Source: an uncultured Prevotellaceae bacterium (GTDB lineage Bacteria; Bacteroidota; Bacteroidia; Bacteroidales; Bacteroidaceae). Taken from it: a DNA stretch of 64,000 nt. A program made the translations under genes and the position numbers. The stretch spans positions 1 to 64,000 of the forward strand of contig CACYQO010000015.1 in the NCBI GenBank assembly GCA_902776545.1, read 5' to 3'. Below, one piece after another: positions 52,979 through 63,500 of this stretch. The stretch's first letter is position 1, and each line of letters opens with the position of its first letter. The notes under the pieces are model-generated. The model was not told where the DNA came from and searched no databases. It was given only the letters and a program-made list of their open reading frames with translations.

Positions 52979-54319
52979 TCAGTAGGATTTAATAGTTTCT
53001 TCTAAAGATTCTCCGTCTTCAGCGTATGTATTTGCCAACCGTTCAAGTAATAGGCGCTTGCTAAAACGGCGTGTAAAGTCGCAAATCACATCAAGAATGT
53101 CATCATTGTATTGGTTGTTTTGCATCATGCAACCACCTCCACAGTTCCATTTGACAAAACAGTTGTGACATCTCGGCTGTGTATATATAGTGTTTCGCTC
53201 TATCAGATTCCTGAACTTGGTCTGGTCTATCATGAGGGAGCCATCGTCGCCAATACGTGCATAAATATAGTCCTCGTAGCGTTGTTCAAATGGTGACGAA
53301 ACCTGATGGCAAATGGTAACGGTGCCCTCAGGGGTGATACAGAACTCACCTGTACAGAACCGTTCGACTACCATATCAAGATTTCGAAGCGGTGTGCATC
53401 CAAGATTTATTCCATAATGAACGGCCAACTGTCTGGCTTCAAGGAAACAGTTGTAGTAAGAATCATAGAAATGACGTGTGAAAACGGGGTCTGCAAATGT
53501 TTCAGCTGATGTAATGGGGTCAAACAATACGGTTTTGATTACGGGGAATCGGTCATGCAGTTGCTGAATCATTTGCGGCATGAGTTCTACGTTGTCAGGT
53601 GTTATCATTGACCGGACCATTGTGGTGACACCTCCCCGGCAAAGCATATCAATACCACGGCACACGTTGGCATATTGTCCGCGCTGTAGGTTCTGTATTT
53701 CCTCTAAAATTTCAAATGATATCCGGGGACGTACGTCATATCGGCTGAAAGTATCAACCATATCCTGACTGATGACGGATCCGTTAGTTACTATGGTTGT
53801 CATCATTCTTATACCTTGTTGGCGAGAACGCATATCGGCATACTCTATGCCGAATTTCACCAAATCCCAAGAAATGGTTGGTTCTCCGCCTCCTAGATAG
53901 CTGATGGCAAGCTGGTCTGTCCGAACCCGGTTGGAGTCAATGAAATAGTCAAGAACTGTCTTTAAATGCTCTTTCTTCATTACCTTTTTGGAACGTCCTT
54001 TCGCTGAGAAACAGTACGAACATGAGAAGTTACAGATGTAGTTTGGAAGTACATACATCCGCAGAAAATCGTCTACCCGTCTGACTGTACTGTCGCGTTT
54101 GTCAACAGGTGTTCCAATAGTAAGGGAATCAACGATAAGAGCCATGTCACTCGTGACTTCGTTAGGATGATCTATCAAGTATCTCAACTGTCGGCACTCT
54201 GCGTCAGATGCGATGAGCATATTGCCTGCTACAGGAGCGTAAACAAGGAACACGTCGTTACGACCATACTCTTCAGTAAGTGGTAGCTGGTATATATTAT
54301 ATTTCTGAAAAGAATCCAT
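52979..54319 (-). CDS. Radical SAM/SPASM peptide-modifying enzyme
   Basis: This 446-residue enzyme has YAPVAGNMLIAS (about 27-38), radical SAM CNFSCSYC (Cys96, 100, 103) with FSAKGRSKK, GGGEPTISWD and SPASM (CHNCFVKWNCGGGCM). It lies 5 bases after the double radical SAM gene and 1 base before the channel gene, so it is in the same operon. Confidence 0.9.
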   Translation of the reverse strand: MDSFQKYNIYQLPLTEEYGRNDVFLVYAPVAGNMLIASDAECRQLRYLIDHPNEVTSDMALIVDSLTIGTPVDKRDSTVRRVDDFLRMYVLPNYICNFSCSYCFSAKGRSKKVMKKEHLKTVLDYFIDSNRVRTDQLAISYLGGGEPTISWDLVKFGIEYADMRSRQQGIRMMTTIVTNGSVISQDMVDTFSRYDVRPRISFEILEEIQNLQRGQYANVCRGIDMLCRGGVTTMVRSMITPDNVELMPQMIQQLHDRFPVIKTVLFDPITSAETFADPVFTRHFYDSYYNCFLEARQLAVHYGINLGCTPLRNLDMVVERFCTGEFCITPEGTVTICHQVSSPFEQRYEDYIYARIGDDGSLMIDQTKFRNLIERNTIYTQPRCHNCFVKWNCGGGCMMQNNQYNDDILDVICDFTRRFSKRLLLERLANTYAEDGESLEETIKSY

Positions 54320-54324
54320 AGAAC

Positions 54325-56922
54325 TTAAGACATTATATTAAGACGCTGTATGATGAGGCGGCGTGTCATTTCGCGTGTGAACCAGCAGAAATCCAAATCT
54401 TGGAGTCCTTCATTCTTGTCGTTGTTATGCATACATCCACCAGCACAATTCCACTTTGCAAAGCATGTCTTACACCAGGAATGGCTATGAATATTGTTGC
54501 CGAGAAGTTCTAACAACCGTTGGTGATTAATAACTACAGAGCCGTCATCATCAATTTTCCCATAAATATATGAATGATAATGTGGCTCTGCTGATGAAGA
54601 CACACACGGGCAGATTGTCAAAGAGCCATCGGCACACAGTGCCATTTCACCGGCACAATAGCGTTCGATGGTCTGGTCAACCTTCCTGGAGGCTGAGCAA
54701 GAGAGTTGAATGCCATAGGCTTCTGCGAGGTTCTTTGCTTTTAAGAAATGAGTAATAAAAAGACGATAGAAGTTACGACGATCGGGCATCTGTAGGTCAA
54801 TAACGGGTTCCATCGACAAATACTTCACTTCCGGGAACATTCTGTGTAATTGATCTAAGGACTCTTCTATTCTGCTTACATTAAGTGGCGTTACGACGGT
54901 ATTAATAGCAGGGACTATACCATTTGCTATCATTTGCCTGATATGTCCTGTTACCAAGTCGTAATGGCACCGCTGATGATTCTGAACATCACGCAAAATT
55001 TCATAAGAGACAACCAGGTCTACATGGCAATTCTTGCATATAGATACGAAATCATTAGGCAGTATAGAACCATTTGTTATCAGCGTCGGTATGATGTGCC
55101 GATGTTGCACTGTTTCCTGATTGTGAAGGTAGCAGAGTATAGGCTTAACGACTTCGTCCCAAGACATCAAAGGCTCGCCTCCGCCAAAAATACTAACGGT
55201 AAGCTGTTCGCTATTGTTGCGTTCTGGCGAAAGAAAAAAATCGACAGCAGCCTTAGCTTTGGCGTAAGAGAGTCGTTGACCGGATCGCCCTTTTGCTGAA
55301 TAGCAGTAAGAACAAGAGAAATTGCAGACGTTGTTTGGCAGTATGCTCAGGTTGATAAAGTCTTTGACAGAACGGACGTATCCGTCCCGTTTTGCAACAG
55401 GAATCACGTCGGTTATATCGTTAAGAAGATCCTTTGCTTCTTGGTCAGCTGCTGTAGCTATACGGCGTATTTCGTTAAAGCTGAAAAGAGCGGCACAATC
55501 GGCGAGTGGGGCATATAGGAGCCATTTGTTTTCATCGGATGGTATGATAAAAATATCTTTCTGCCTTAACAGATTTATCTCTGCCTGGAGAACCACTTCA
55601 CGTAAGGTGAGTCCCTGCGTATCCATCATCTCCTGATCTAATCGCTCTTTCAAAAGGAGCATAAGCCATTGGCGGTTAAAGCGGCATACCTCGTCCATGT
55701 ATTCTTGCGGATAAGTGTCATTACGGGCCATGCACTCGCCGCCGCAGTTCCATCGTGCAAAGCAATCGTCACACCGGTGTTTGGAAAGCATATTGTCTTC
55801 GTAGAGCTGCTGGAAATGGTCTTCGTCGATTTCTATGTGCCCATCATCATAGACCTTTCCGTACACACACTTTTCATAGCGGTTTTCTTTTGGTGAGGTA
55901 GCGAGATGACAAGCAGTGATTGTTGCATCAGCAGTAAGGCAAAACTTCCCCGGGCAATGACGGACAACCGTACTTTTCAATGCTTCGTCCATTGCAAAGC
56001 GTATATGTAATCCATGCTCTCTGGCTATTCGTTTCGCTCTGGTGTATTCGTCAATAAATGTGTCATAGAATTGGCGCATCTCGGAAGCCGTATGAAATAG
56101 TTCGACACTTGTGACGGGTTCCATTGTAAACTGTCTGACGAACGGGTAGCATTTGATAATTTCAGATGTCATCTCTGCCATACGTCTCACACTGTTAGGC
56201 GTAATTGTCGCATTAATCATAGTATCTACGCCTGCTTGACCTAATATTTCTATTGAATGCCTGACAATGTCATAATGACCGCGCTGACAGTTTTGCAGTT
56301 CTTCTAATACTTCAAATGACACACACACACTACAATTTTTCTCCTTCAGCCATATCGCTTTCTCCATCGTCAATAGTGAGCCATTTGTAATAAGAGATAT
56401 GCGCAGTTTAAATCCCTGCGACAAGGCTCTCTGGCGTGCGTAGTCTATACTCTGAGAAACAATGTCCCATGATAGTAGTGGCTCTCCTCCACCAGAAATA
56501 AACAAGGAAAGTGGCTGAGAGGTATCGATTCTTTTGCAATCTATAAAGTAGTTGAGTGCCGATTCTGTTTTTTCCCAGCTGATTGTTCCTTTGGAACGTC
56601 CCTTTGAAGAATAGCAGTAAGAACAAGAAAAATTACATCTGTAGTTTGGCATGAGGGACATGTGACTGGACTGACTTGCCAGAGGTGCTTTTATGCTGGG
56701 AGGACGATTCGTATTCACCAAATTGTCGGCAAGCTCAATCAATTCCTTATTTTCCGGCGTTTTATTGTATTCTATATAATTGCGTAGCATCTGAACATCT
56801 GCTTTTTCCATAAAGCAAATGTCCTGTGATATGGGGGCATATAATATATAGAAATCTTCCTTTTCGGTACCGACTAAATGACCAGCAGGCAATAAGTACA
56901 ACTCTGCATGTTCTATTTTCAT
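54325..56922 (-). CDS. Tandem double radical SAM/SPASM enzyme
   Basis: This protein of about 865 residues is two complete enzymes in one chain. Module 1 (about 1-425): YAPISQDICFME, CNFSCSYC (Cys96, 100, 103), GGGEPLLSWD, SPASM CDDCFARWNCGGECM. Module 2 (about 440-865): YAPLADCAALFS, CNFSCSYC (near 533-540), GGGEPLMSWDE, SPASM CKTCFAKWNCAGGCM. ATG 56922 is chosen over a start 75 bases upstream because it follows GAAGA and avoids the hairpin at 56958-56990. It is the first enzyme after the precursor peptide. Confidence 0.9.
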   Translation of the reverse strand: MKIEHAELYLLPAGHLVGTEKEDFYILYAPISQDICFMEKADVQMLRNYIEYNKTPENKELIELADNLVNTNRPPSIKAPLASQSSHMSLMPNYRCNFSCSYCYSSKGRSKGTISWEKTESALNYFIDCKRIDTSQPLSLFISGGGEPLLSWDIVSQSIDYARQRALSQGFKLRISLITNGSLLTMEKAIWLKEKNCSVCVSFEVLEELQNCQRGHYDIVRHSIEILGQAGVDTMINATITPNSVRRMAEMTSEIIKCYPFVRQFTMEPVTSVELFHTASEMRQFYDTFIDEYTRAKRIAREHGLHIRFAMDEALKSTVVRHCPGKFCLTADATITACHLATSPKENRYEKCVYGKVYDDGHIEIDEDHFQQLYEDNMLSKHRCDDCFARWNCGGECMARNDTYPQEYMDEVCRFNRQWLMLLLKERLDQEMMDTQGLTLREVVLQAEINLLRQKDIFIIPSDENKWLLYAPLADCAALFSFNEIRRIATAADQEAKDLLNDITDVIPVAKRDGYVRSVKDFINLSILPNNVCNFSCSYCYSAKGRSGQRLSYAKAKAAVDFFLSPERNNSEQLTVSIFGGGEPLMSWDEVVKPILCYLHNQETVQHRHIIPTLITNGSILPNDFVSICKNCHVDLVVSYEILRDVQNHQRCHYDLVTGHIRQMIANGIVPAINTVVTPLNVSRIEESLDQLHRMFPEVKYLSMEPVIDLQMPDRRNFYRLFITHFLKAKNLAEAYGIQLSCSASRKVDQTIERYCAGEMALCADGSLTICPCVSSSAEPHYHSYIYGKIDDDGSVVINHQRLLELLGNNIHSHSWCKTCFAKWNCAGGCMHNNDKNEGLQDLDFCWFTREMTRRLIIQRLNIMS

Positions 56923-56957
56923 TTCTTCATAATTATTGGTAGATGGAAATGATGAAT

Positions 56958-56990
56958 GGTCGTGGACAAAACAATGATTCGTCCACGACC
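56958..56990 (-). promoter_or_regulatory. Intercistronic hairpin between precursor and first maturase
   Basis: A perfect 10-base stem, GGTCGTGGAC with GTCCACGACC, has a 13-base loop and sits 12 bases after the precursor stop. There is no T run. It could partly stop or stabilise the transcript so that more precursor than enzyme is made. Confidence 0.75.
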
Positions 56991-57002
56991 CTGTCAATAC
57001 TC

Positions 57003-57095
57003 TTAGTCATTGCAACGGCAACCACCACCAAAGCAGTCGCAGCATCCTGCAGAGTTCGACTTTGCGTTCTTAACCTTTACAACTTTCATAGTCAT
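57003..57095 (-). CDS. Cysteine-rich RiPP precursor peptide
   Basis: This 30-residue peptide has a basic N-terminal part (MTMKVVKVKNAK, then SNSAG) and a C-terminal core CCDCFGGGCRC followed by ND. Five cysteines (positions 18, 19, 21, 26 and 28) and a GGG run make it a natural substrate for radical SAM maturases. It sits in the operon just before five radical SAM/SPASM modules. I know of no family with exactly this core. It has no double-glycine cleavage site in the leader. Confidence 0.85.
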   Translation of the reverse strand: MTMKVVKVKNAKSNSAGCCDCFGGGCRCND

Positions 57096-57145
57096 TTATA
57101 ATTAAGAATACCCCTACTCGTTTCTGGCTTTTCGGGTTCCGCCAT
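57092..57145 (-). other. Possible 17-codon frame overlapping the precursor start
   Basis: MAEPEKPETSRGILNYK ends in TGA that overlaps the precursor ATG as ATGA. It could couple translation of the peptide to the operon. It may also be chance; I give it low confidence. Confidence 0.3.
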
Positions 57146-57149
57146 TTTA

Positions 57150-58196
57150 TTATTTTGTCAGTTGTTTCCTCAGCAAATCTGCTGTTTTCTTGGACTCAAT
57201 AGTATCTTGGTCCAGAATCTCCTTAATACGGTCATTAATTTGTTTTTTCATGAACCAGTACCCGGCAGCCCACGCAATAAGGCAGACAACAGCTACAGTA
57301 AAATTCACAACGAATAAAGCTACAATCGCAAGAATCCAGCCCCATTTCATTATCTTTACCTGTTTAATCTTGTCTGGCATTTCTTCCTCAACAATCTGCT
57401 CGGGAGACTTGCCTGTCCCTCTTTCACCAGGAACTTTACAATTTACAAGACCTTTTTTGTCAGCCATCATTGCCATATAATAAGTCTGACCTTCGAATTG
57501 ATATTCAAGAACATAAAACGGAATAAGTACGGGAATAGGATCTTCCGTCACGCTATTACGAGAAGTAACTGCAACATCTCTGGAATTGAAATCCTGCCTA
57601 TTAAATATACTCATCGACTGCTGAATAACTTCAAGTGGGATAATGTCGAGGGCCACATAAGCTACAGCTGTGTTTTTAGACATATCGTTAGCTAAAGGAA
57701 GCAGGTAGTTATCAACAATTTCATTTCCGTATTTCATCCATGCAGAATGAGGATTGCCAGAATTATCTCCTTCTATCACGCCTCCTGATGCAGATACGTA
57801 TGATTGCGGTTGGAAATTGTCACTTTCAAATCCTATTTTGCAGAATTTCCTTGCCCACTCTGGTGTAGCCTGGTTGTCGTTAATAACGAGAATGTCGAAA
57901 TCTGCCTCAGGGAAACTACCAGAGTAGGGAGTTCCATCTTTGATATTTACCTCCTGATTGTTCACCGTGATTTTGGGTGAGCCATCTACTTTAGCAGACC
58001 ATGCTCCTTCAGCTTTTCCCTTATAGCGATTACCCCATAGATAAACAAGCCTTAGCTTTCTAGGATCAATGCTTTCAATGGCACCTTTTGGCCATCTGTA
58101 ACTCCCAAGCTTTTGGGCATTAAGATTAATAAAATCTTGCTGAGTGACTTGCGGTACTGCGACTTGCACTTGTTGAGTGATTTTGCTTTCGTCCAT
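57150..58196 (-). CDS. Unknown protein with two C-terminal membrane segments
   Basis: This 348-residue protein has a soluble N-terminal part of about 285 residues, then WILAIVALFVVNFTVAVVCLIAWAAGYWF (probably two closely spaced membrane helices) and a charged tail. No known domain is recognised. It sits between the coiled-coil protein and the precursor, so it may bind the peptide or anchor the maturation complex. Confidence 0.6.
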   Translation of the reverse strand: MDESKITQQVQVAVPQVTQQDFINLNAQKLGSYRWPKGAIESIDPRKLRLVYLWGNRYKGKAEGAWSAKVDGSPKITVNNQEVNIKDGTPYSGSFPEADFDILVINDNQATPEWARKFCKIGFESDNFQPQSYVSASGGVIEGDNSGNPHSAWMKYGNEIVDNYLLPLANDMSKNTAVAYVALDIIPLEVIQQSMSIFNRQDFNSRDVAVTSRNSVTEDPIPVLIPFYVLEYQFEGQTYYMAMMADKKGLVNCKVPGERGTGKSPEQIVEEEMPDKIKQVKIMKWGWILAIVALFVVNFTVAVVCLIAWAAGYWFMKKQINDRIKEILDQDTIESKKTADLLRKQLTK

Positions 58197-58217
58197 AATT
58201 GTAATTTGATTAAATTG

Positions 58218-59321
58218 TTATTCTGATTTTGTGATGACAAGATACTCCGTTTTGCTCCAGAATGAATTTATATCCTTAATCACTAATATTTTTGTTTTAT
58301 TAATAATGCGAATATCATAGCTATCAGCTGGAATGTCTGAAATTACATCAAAATCAGACTTCTCACTTCCAAGAAGAATGCTTTTATCTTTTCCACTCAA
58401 GAAAGCAAACAAATCTTTATTGGGGTTGGAGGTTACTTTTAATCCACCAAACAACCCTCCAGAAGTAACAATTCCTTTTTCTTTGAGTTCATCTTCTGAA
58501 CCAATAATAATATAGAATGTTTTGTTTGCTATTTTTTTCCCGTCTGAACCCTTCTCAGGATCATCTTCATGACCATCTTCATGACCATCTTCATGACCAC
58601 CTCCTGGGGGTAATTCACCTAATTTCTTATTTATCTTTTCTATTTCGTGGGTACATTTGTCTATGGACTCTTTTAATTCTTTCAGCATTTTTTTGCTTGT
58701 GTTTATTTCAGTTGTCAGAGAACTCAACTTAATATTTAGTTCACTAATATAATTTTCGATTTTCGTCTTTTCTTTGTAATAATCTCCAGAGAGTATTTTG
58801 TCGTATTTTGAAACATAGTCTTTCAAACTCTCAATTTTATCTTTCAACTCTTTTTGTTCCTTTGTAAGAGCGTCGATTTTTGCTCTTACATCATCGTATT
58901 TATTATTAAGAATGTTGACATATGTATTATGCTCGTCAATCCAATTTGTTAGATTAATCTGGTTATTTTTTGTATTCTTGATAGTGTTATTGTGATTCGA
59001 AATTGTCTGATTATAATTATTGACAAGTTTATTGACAGAATTGAACTCCTCTTGTATGTTGATATTTGTGGAACTGATGTTCGTGATGTCGTTATTACAT
59101 ATTCCTATTTGTGTAATACAGACACCAATAAACTCAGCTGCATTTTTGGGCTTTTCTTTATCCAGCTCGTCAATATACTTTTGACGGTCACAACTTGTCA
59201 ATGGGTTTAAAAAAACATCTAACATTCTATCTGCAATACTCCCCTTACAATCTTCAAGCACGCTAATGATTATGCCTAACACAACCATAAACCCAACAAT
59301 CTTATATACAATCTTTTCCAT
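58218..59321 (-). CDS. Membrane-anchored coiled-coil protein
   Basis: This 367-residue protein has one N-terminal membrane segment (about 8-24), a long coiled coil (about 70-235), a repeat HEDGHEDGHEDD (about 246-257) and a C-terminal beta domain (TFYIIIGSEDELKEKGIVTSGG and following). A similar end, with ELKEKGI, is found in other uncharacterised Bacteroidetes coiled-coil proteins. The repeat is encoded by three 12-base units near 58562-58600, which could vary in number. Confidence 0.65.
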   Translation of the reverse strand: MEKIVYKIVGFMVVLGIIISVLEDCKGSIADRMLDVFLNPLTSCDRQKYIDELDKEKPKNAAEFIGVCITQIGICNNDITNISSTNINIQEEFNSVNKLVNNYNQTISNHNNTIKNTKNNQINLTNWIDEHNTYVNILNNKYDDVRAKIDALTKEQKELKDKIESLKDYVSKYDKILSGDYYKEKTKIENYISELNIKLSSLTTEINTSKKMLKELKESIDKCTHEIEKINKKLGELPPGGGHEDGHEDGHEDDPEKGSDGKKIANKTFYIIIGSEDELKEKGIVTSGGLFGGLKVTSNPNKDLFAFLSGKDKSILLGSEKSDFDVISDIPADSYDIRIINKTKILVIKDINSFWSKTEYLVITKSE

Positions 59322-59331
59322 ATTAGTAACA

Positions 59332-60084
59332 TTATTTTATTGTTATGACAATAGCACTTATATTATCGTGACCACCTTTTGCTTTAGCTGCATTAACGAG
59401 GGAAGAAGCACTGCTAAATTTTCTCAGATGTGCTTCAATCTCTTCTTCACTCAGTTCGTCATACAAGCCATCGCTACATAAAAGGAACATGTCGTTCTCG
59501 AATACCTTGCCTGTTAATTCTGTGACATCGGCGAAGGCTGAATCCCCTCCTCCTCCGAGGCAATTGTAAATCATGTTGGAAGGAAGGGTGTAGTCATTGT
59601 TCTTATTCTGTACAGAATGATCTGTTGTGAGTTGATACAAAATACCGTTGCGCATTCTATAAGCCCTGCTATCACCTGCATTTACAAGATAAATTCGGTT
59701 TTCATATGTCAGCAATGAAACCAAAGTTGTTCCCATTCCATTGCATGCAGAGTTGGCATAGCCATGCTTTGTAAGGACTCTGTGAATTTCTTTTATTTCA
59801 TTGTCTAATTTGAACCTGAAATCATTGTCAATTAAATTTCCAGATAGATTCACAATGAAATCATCGAAATGATTAAGTGCCATCTCGCTGGCTATTTCAC
59901 CAGCATTATGACCACCCATACCGTCAGCAACTGCTGCAACAAATCGACCATTATTCTGTATAACGGTTGAGAAGTCATCGCTGCTATTTCGATATTTTTC
60001 ACCTGATATGAGAATCATATCCTCATTGATTGTCCGGAAGCAACCAATGTCGCATGCTAAAGATATCTGTAATTCATATTCCAT
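59332..60084 (-). CDS. PP2C-family serine/threonine phosphatase
   Basis: This 250-residue phosphatase keeps all the metal-binding motifs: INEDMILI, VADGMGGHNAGEIAS, NAGDSRAYRMR, CSDGLYDELS and GGHDNISAIVI. It is a stand-alone Stp1/PppL-type enzyme that removes phosphate from Ser/Thr. It lies 1 base from the FHA gene, so a phospho-threonine switch is likely. No Ser/Thr kinase is in the window. Confidence 0.92.
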   Translation of the reverse strand: MEYELQISLACDIGCFRTINEDMILISGEKYRNSSDDFSTVIQNNGRFVAAVADGMGGHNAGEIASEMALNHFDDFIVNLSGNLIDNDFRFKLDNEIKEIHRVLTKHGYANSACNGMGTTLVSLLTYENRIYLVNAGDSRAYRMRNGILYQLTTDHSVQNKNNDYTLPSNMIYNCLGGGGDSAFADVTELTGKVFENDMFLLCSDGLYDELSEEEIEAHLRKFSSASSLVNAAKAKGGHDNISAIVITIK

Positions 60085-60085
60085 A

Positions 60086-60574
60086 CTATTCTGACACTAA
60101 AAATTCAACATCAGCAAACTTTAAGATATCATTAACATTGATAGGAGTCGGTTTGTTTTTTTCAAGTTTCTCTCCATTGAGATACGTTCCGAAACTTGAT
60201 CCTAAATCCATAATTTGCCATATCCCTTCAACACATAATAATTGAGCATGATTACCAGATACAGAATGAAACTGCTGGAATGTATTACCATAATTCCCAC
60301 GTCTACCTATTATGGCTTCATGGCTTAAGCCAAGACGTATGTTAGCAGACATACATACAAGATGACCAGGTACATGTTTGCTGTTTGGGTTTGATGCAGG
60401 TTCACCAGCATTTATTTCTTCGGTGGGATGTCCACATTTAGCGCATCTTTTAGACTTAGCAAAAGCTCCACAGGATGGACAATAACGGAGTTTTTCTCCG
60501 CAAACATCGCAATAGACACTATCTTCGGGGATTGGAGTCTTGCAATATGGGCATTGTTTCAAATTTAATTTCAT
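60086..60574 (-). CDS. Zinc-ribbon and FHA-domain protein
   Basis: This 162-residue protein has two zinc ribbons at the N-terminus (CPYC...CDVC and CPSC...CAKC) and a C-terminal FHA domain with IIGRRGNYGN, SGNHAQL and DLGSSFGTYLNG, the phosphothreonine-binding residues. It overlaps the AAA+ gene by 4 bases. It probably docks phosphorylated partners onto the AAA+ protein. Confidence 0.9.
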   Translation of the reverse strand: MKLNLKQCPYCKTPIPEDSVYCDVCGEKLRYCPSCGAFAKSKRCAKCGHPTEEINAGEPASNPNSKHVPGHLVCMSANIRLGLSHEAIIGRRGNYGNTFQQFHSVSGNHAQLLCVEGIWQIMDLGSSFGTYLNGEKLEKNKPTPINVNDILKFADVEFLVSE

Positions 60575-63500
60575 TGTGCATTTATTATATCTTTTACCGT
60601 CAATTCTGTAAGAAGATTTTTGTCCAAATCAGGGTCGTCGAGATTAAATTCCGCAACACGATTGCTATGTGCTGTCTGTACATCCTCAAAGAAGTTACCA
60701 ACCGTTCGTGCATTGCCAAAATGCATATCTCGATTATTATATATGGATGTAAAATAGTCAAACACGGCCGACCGGGCATCGTCGGTCAGCTTATACGGAG
60801 AACGTTTAACCTTGTTTATGAATATCTCGGTGAGTTCTTCAGGAGTATAGTCCTCGAAAGTTATAGTCTTGGTAAACCTACTGCTAAGTCCTGGATTGCT
60901 ATGTAAGAAATCATTCATATTTGAACTATATCCAGCCACGATACATACAAATTTTTCTTTATAGGTTAGTAGCAATGTAAGTAAAGTGTTAAGCGCTTCC
61001 ATTCCAAAAGAGTCATTGGGACCTTGAACCAATGTGTATGCTTCATCGATAAATAGTACTCCACCTAAAGCACTCTGTACAACTTGCTTTACCTTTGGAG
61101 CCGTCTGTCCCGCATAACCTGCTACAAGGTCTTCGCGTTTTACCTCCACGAGTGTGTTTGTTGACAAAAGACCCATTGAGAATAAAACGTTGGCCATCAT
61201 CCTTGCAATAGTGGTCTTTCCAGTTCCCGGATTTCCCATAAACACATAATGGTCTAAGGCCTTGTCTATTGGACGGCCCTCCAAATCTGCAATTTTCTTT
61301 TTTAGGTTAATGGTGTTCACCATATTCCTCAATTCGGTCTTCACTCCATGAAGTCCCACAAAACCGTCAAGATTGGCGAGTATAGAAGTCGGATCAACTT
61401 TTTCTGGTCTTTCCACTGGAATATCCTCTGCCTCAATTGTTAGAAATGATTGATTATCAATTTCCTGTCCAGAACTCTTCATTTCATGCAGTCTTATAGA
61501 CTGACGCTCTACAACACTATTGAGAAGTTTGTCTATTTCACCAGCATTGCCAAAAGTTTCGCTTTTGGTATTTACCATTTGCTCAATCTTTATTTTTAAC
61601 CATCTTTCTGCGTCATCAGTGAGTATTAAGTTCTGCTTTTTTGCCTTAAGCATAAAAATCTGATAGAGTTCCTCGGCAGTATAATCATTGATGTTAAGGA
61701 AAGCTCTAAAGCGGCGTCTGAATCCCGGATTGGCTTTGTCTACAAAAGCATTCATTTCTTTAGGATATCCCGCCATTACTAGCACAAATTTTCCTGCGTC
61801 GTTGAGCATTCGGGTAATGAGAGCTCCGATGGCTTCCTTTCCTGTCTGGTCACCCTTTCCATTGGCATCAATATTCATTAGCATATAGGCCTCGTCAATA
61901 AATAGAATTCCTCCCATAGCTTCGTCTACAGCGTCATTCATAAGTTTTGCCGTCTCGTTAACATATGAGCTCTTAAGATCCTTCGCTTCTTTTTCTATAA
62001 CCTTGTCAGATGGTAATAGACCTATGGCGTGGAAGATGCTACCAAGCAGCTTGGCAACAGTCGTTTTTCCTGTGCCGGGATTACCCGTAATTACGATGTG
62101 CTGGGAACTGTTTTTGGGATCGAAAAGTCCACGTTCTATTCTTTCACGTTCTATTTCTAAAGAAATTCTCAGTTTCTTTACCGCCTCCTTCACTTCTGCC
62201 ATGCCAATCAGTTCGTCAAGATGAGCCATGGCTTCATCGATAGTCAATTCACTTGAACGGTCGCCCTCAATATCTTCTTTCGTGAAAACTCGCCTCAGAT
62301 TAGTTATGTCAAACCCTTGTGACCTTAACTCTTCTATGCGAGTGTTATGTCTTTCGATGGCACTTTCGAAGACATTCCTGACGGTACGTGCATTGGCAAA
62401 ATCTTTTCCCTTCTGATTATATATCGACTTAAAAAAAGACAGCAAATGCGGTTCATAGGCAGTTTCTACCATATATGGATGTGAACTTGCAGAGCACATG
62501 TTATTGAATATCTGGGTCAGTTCTTCTGGCTCGTAGTCTCGGAAGTTGATTGTCTTGTTGAATCTAGATTTCAGACCTGGATTCGAATCTACAAAACGTC
62601 TCATCTCGTTAGTATATCCTGCGGCTATGACAACGAATTTACCTCGATTATCCTCCATCAGTTTAAGTAGCGTGTCTACAGCCTCTTTGCCGAAACTGTC
62701 ATTATTATCCTTCACCAATGTATAGGCCTCATCTATAAACAGAATACCACCCAAGGCTTTTTGAACAATTTTGGTCACATTCTTTGCAGTTTCACCCACA
62801 TAAGATGAAACCATTTGCGACCTGTCAACCTCTACGATATGTCCGAGTGGTAGTGCCTCCAAGGCAGTGAGAACGTTGGAAAGCACTCTGGCAATTGTTG
62901 TCTTACCAGTGCCAGGATTGCCAAGGAAAAGATAATGATTTTTAAGCGTAAAACCTTCACCGTCTTCGGCCGCGACTTCAATACTATCGCCTATGCTTTT
63001 AATTTCTTTCCTGATTTCATCTATACCTACATATTTGTCAAGTTCAGAAATAGCCTCTTTATATGTTTTCTTAACATACTCCTTACCTTCAATATCTTCA
63101 GACTTAATAATCGTTGTCATCGCATCTCGTGCTTGTGATTTGTCAAAAATTTTATCAACAATTTTCAAAACGTATTTACCATTCTGTTCAAGATGCTTAT
63201 CTTTATCAATAACCATTTGCTTGTAAATACGCCTCAATTTCTCAACAGCCGCAGCCTCAACCATCATGGAATATGTCTGTGAAAGGAAATAAACAGTCAA
63301 GTTAACCAGTTCGTCAACAGAATAATCCTCTAAGTCGATTCTTTGACGGAAATTAGCTGCTATATTGCTATTGTTGTGAAGATATGCCGAAATATCCCCG
63401 TTGTCGATTCCTGTAACAACAATCATCATGTAATTTCCCTTACCCTCAACCATTGCCTTTACTTCATACAGACGTTCAAGTTCGGTAATGGCACTACCGT

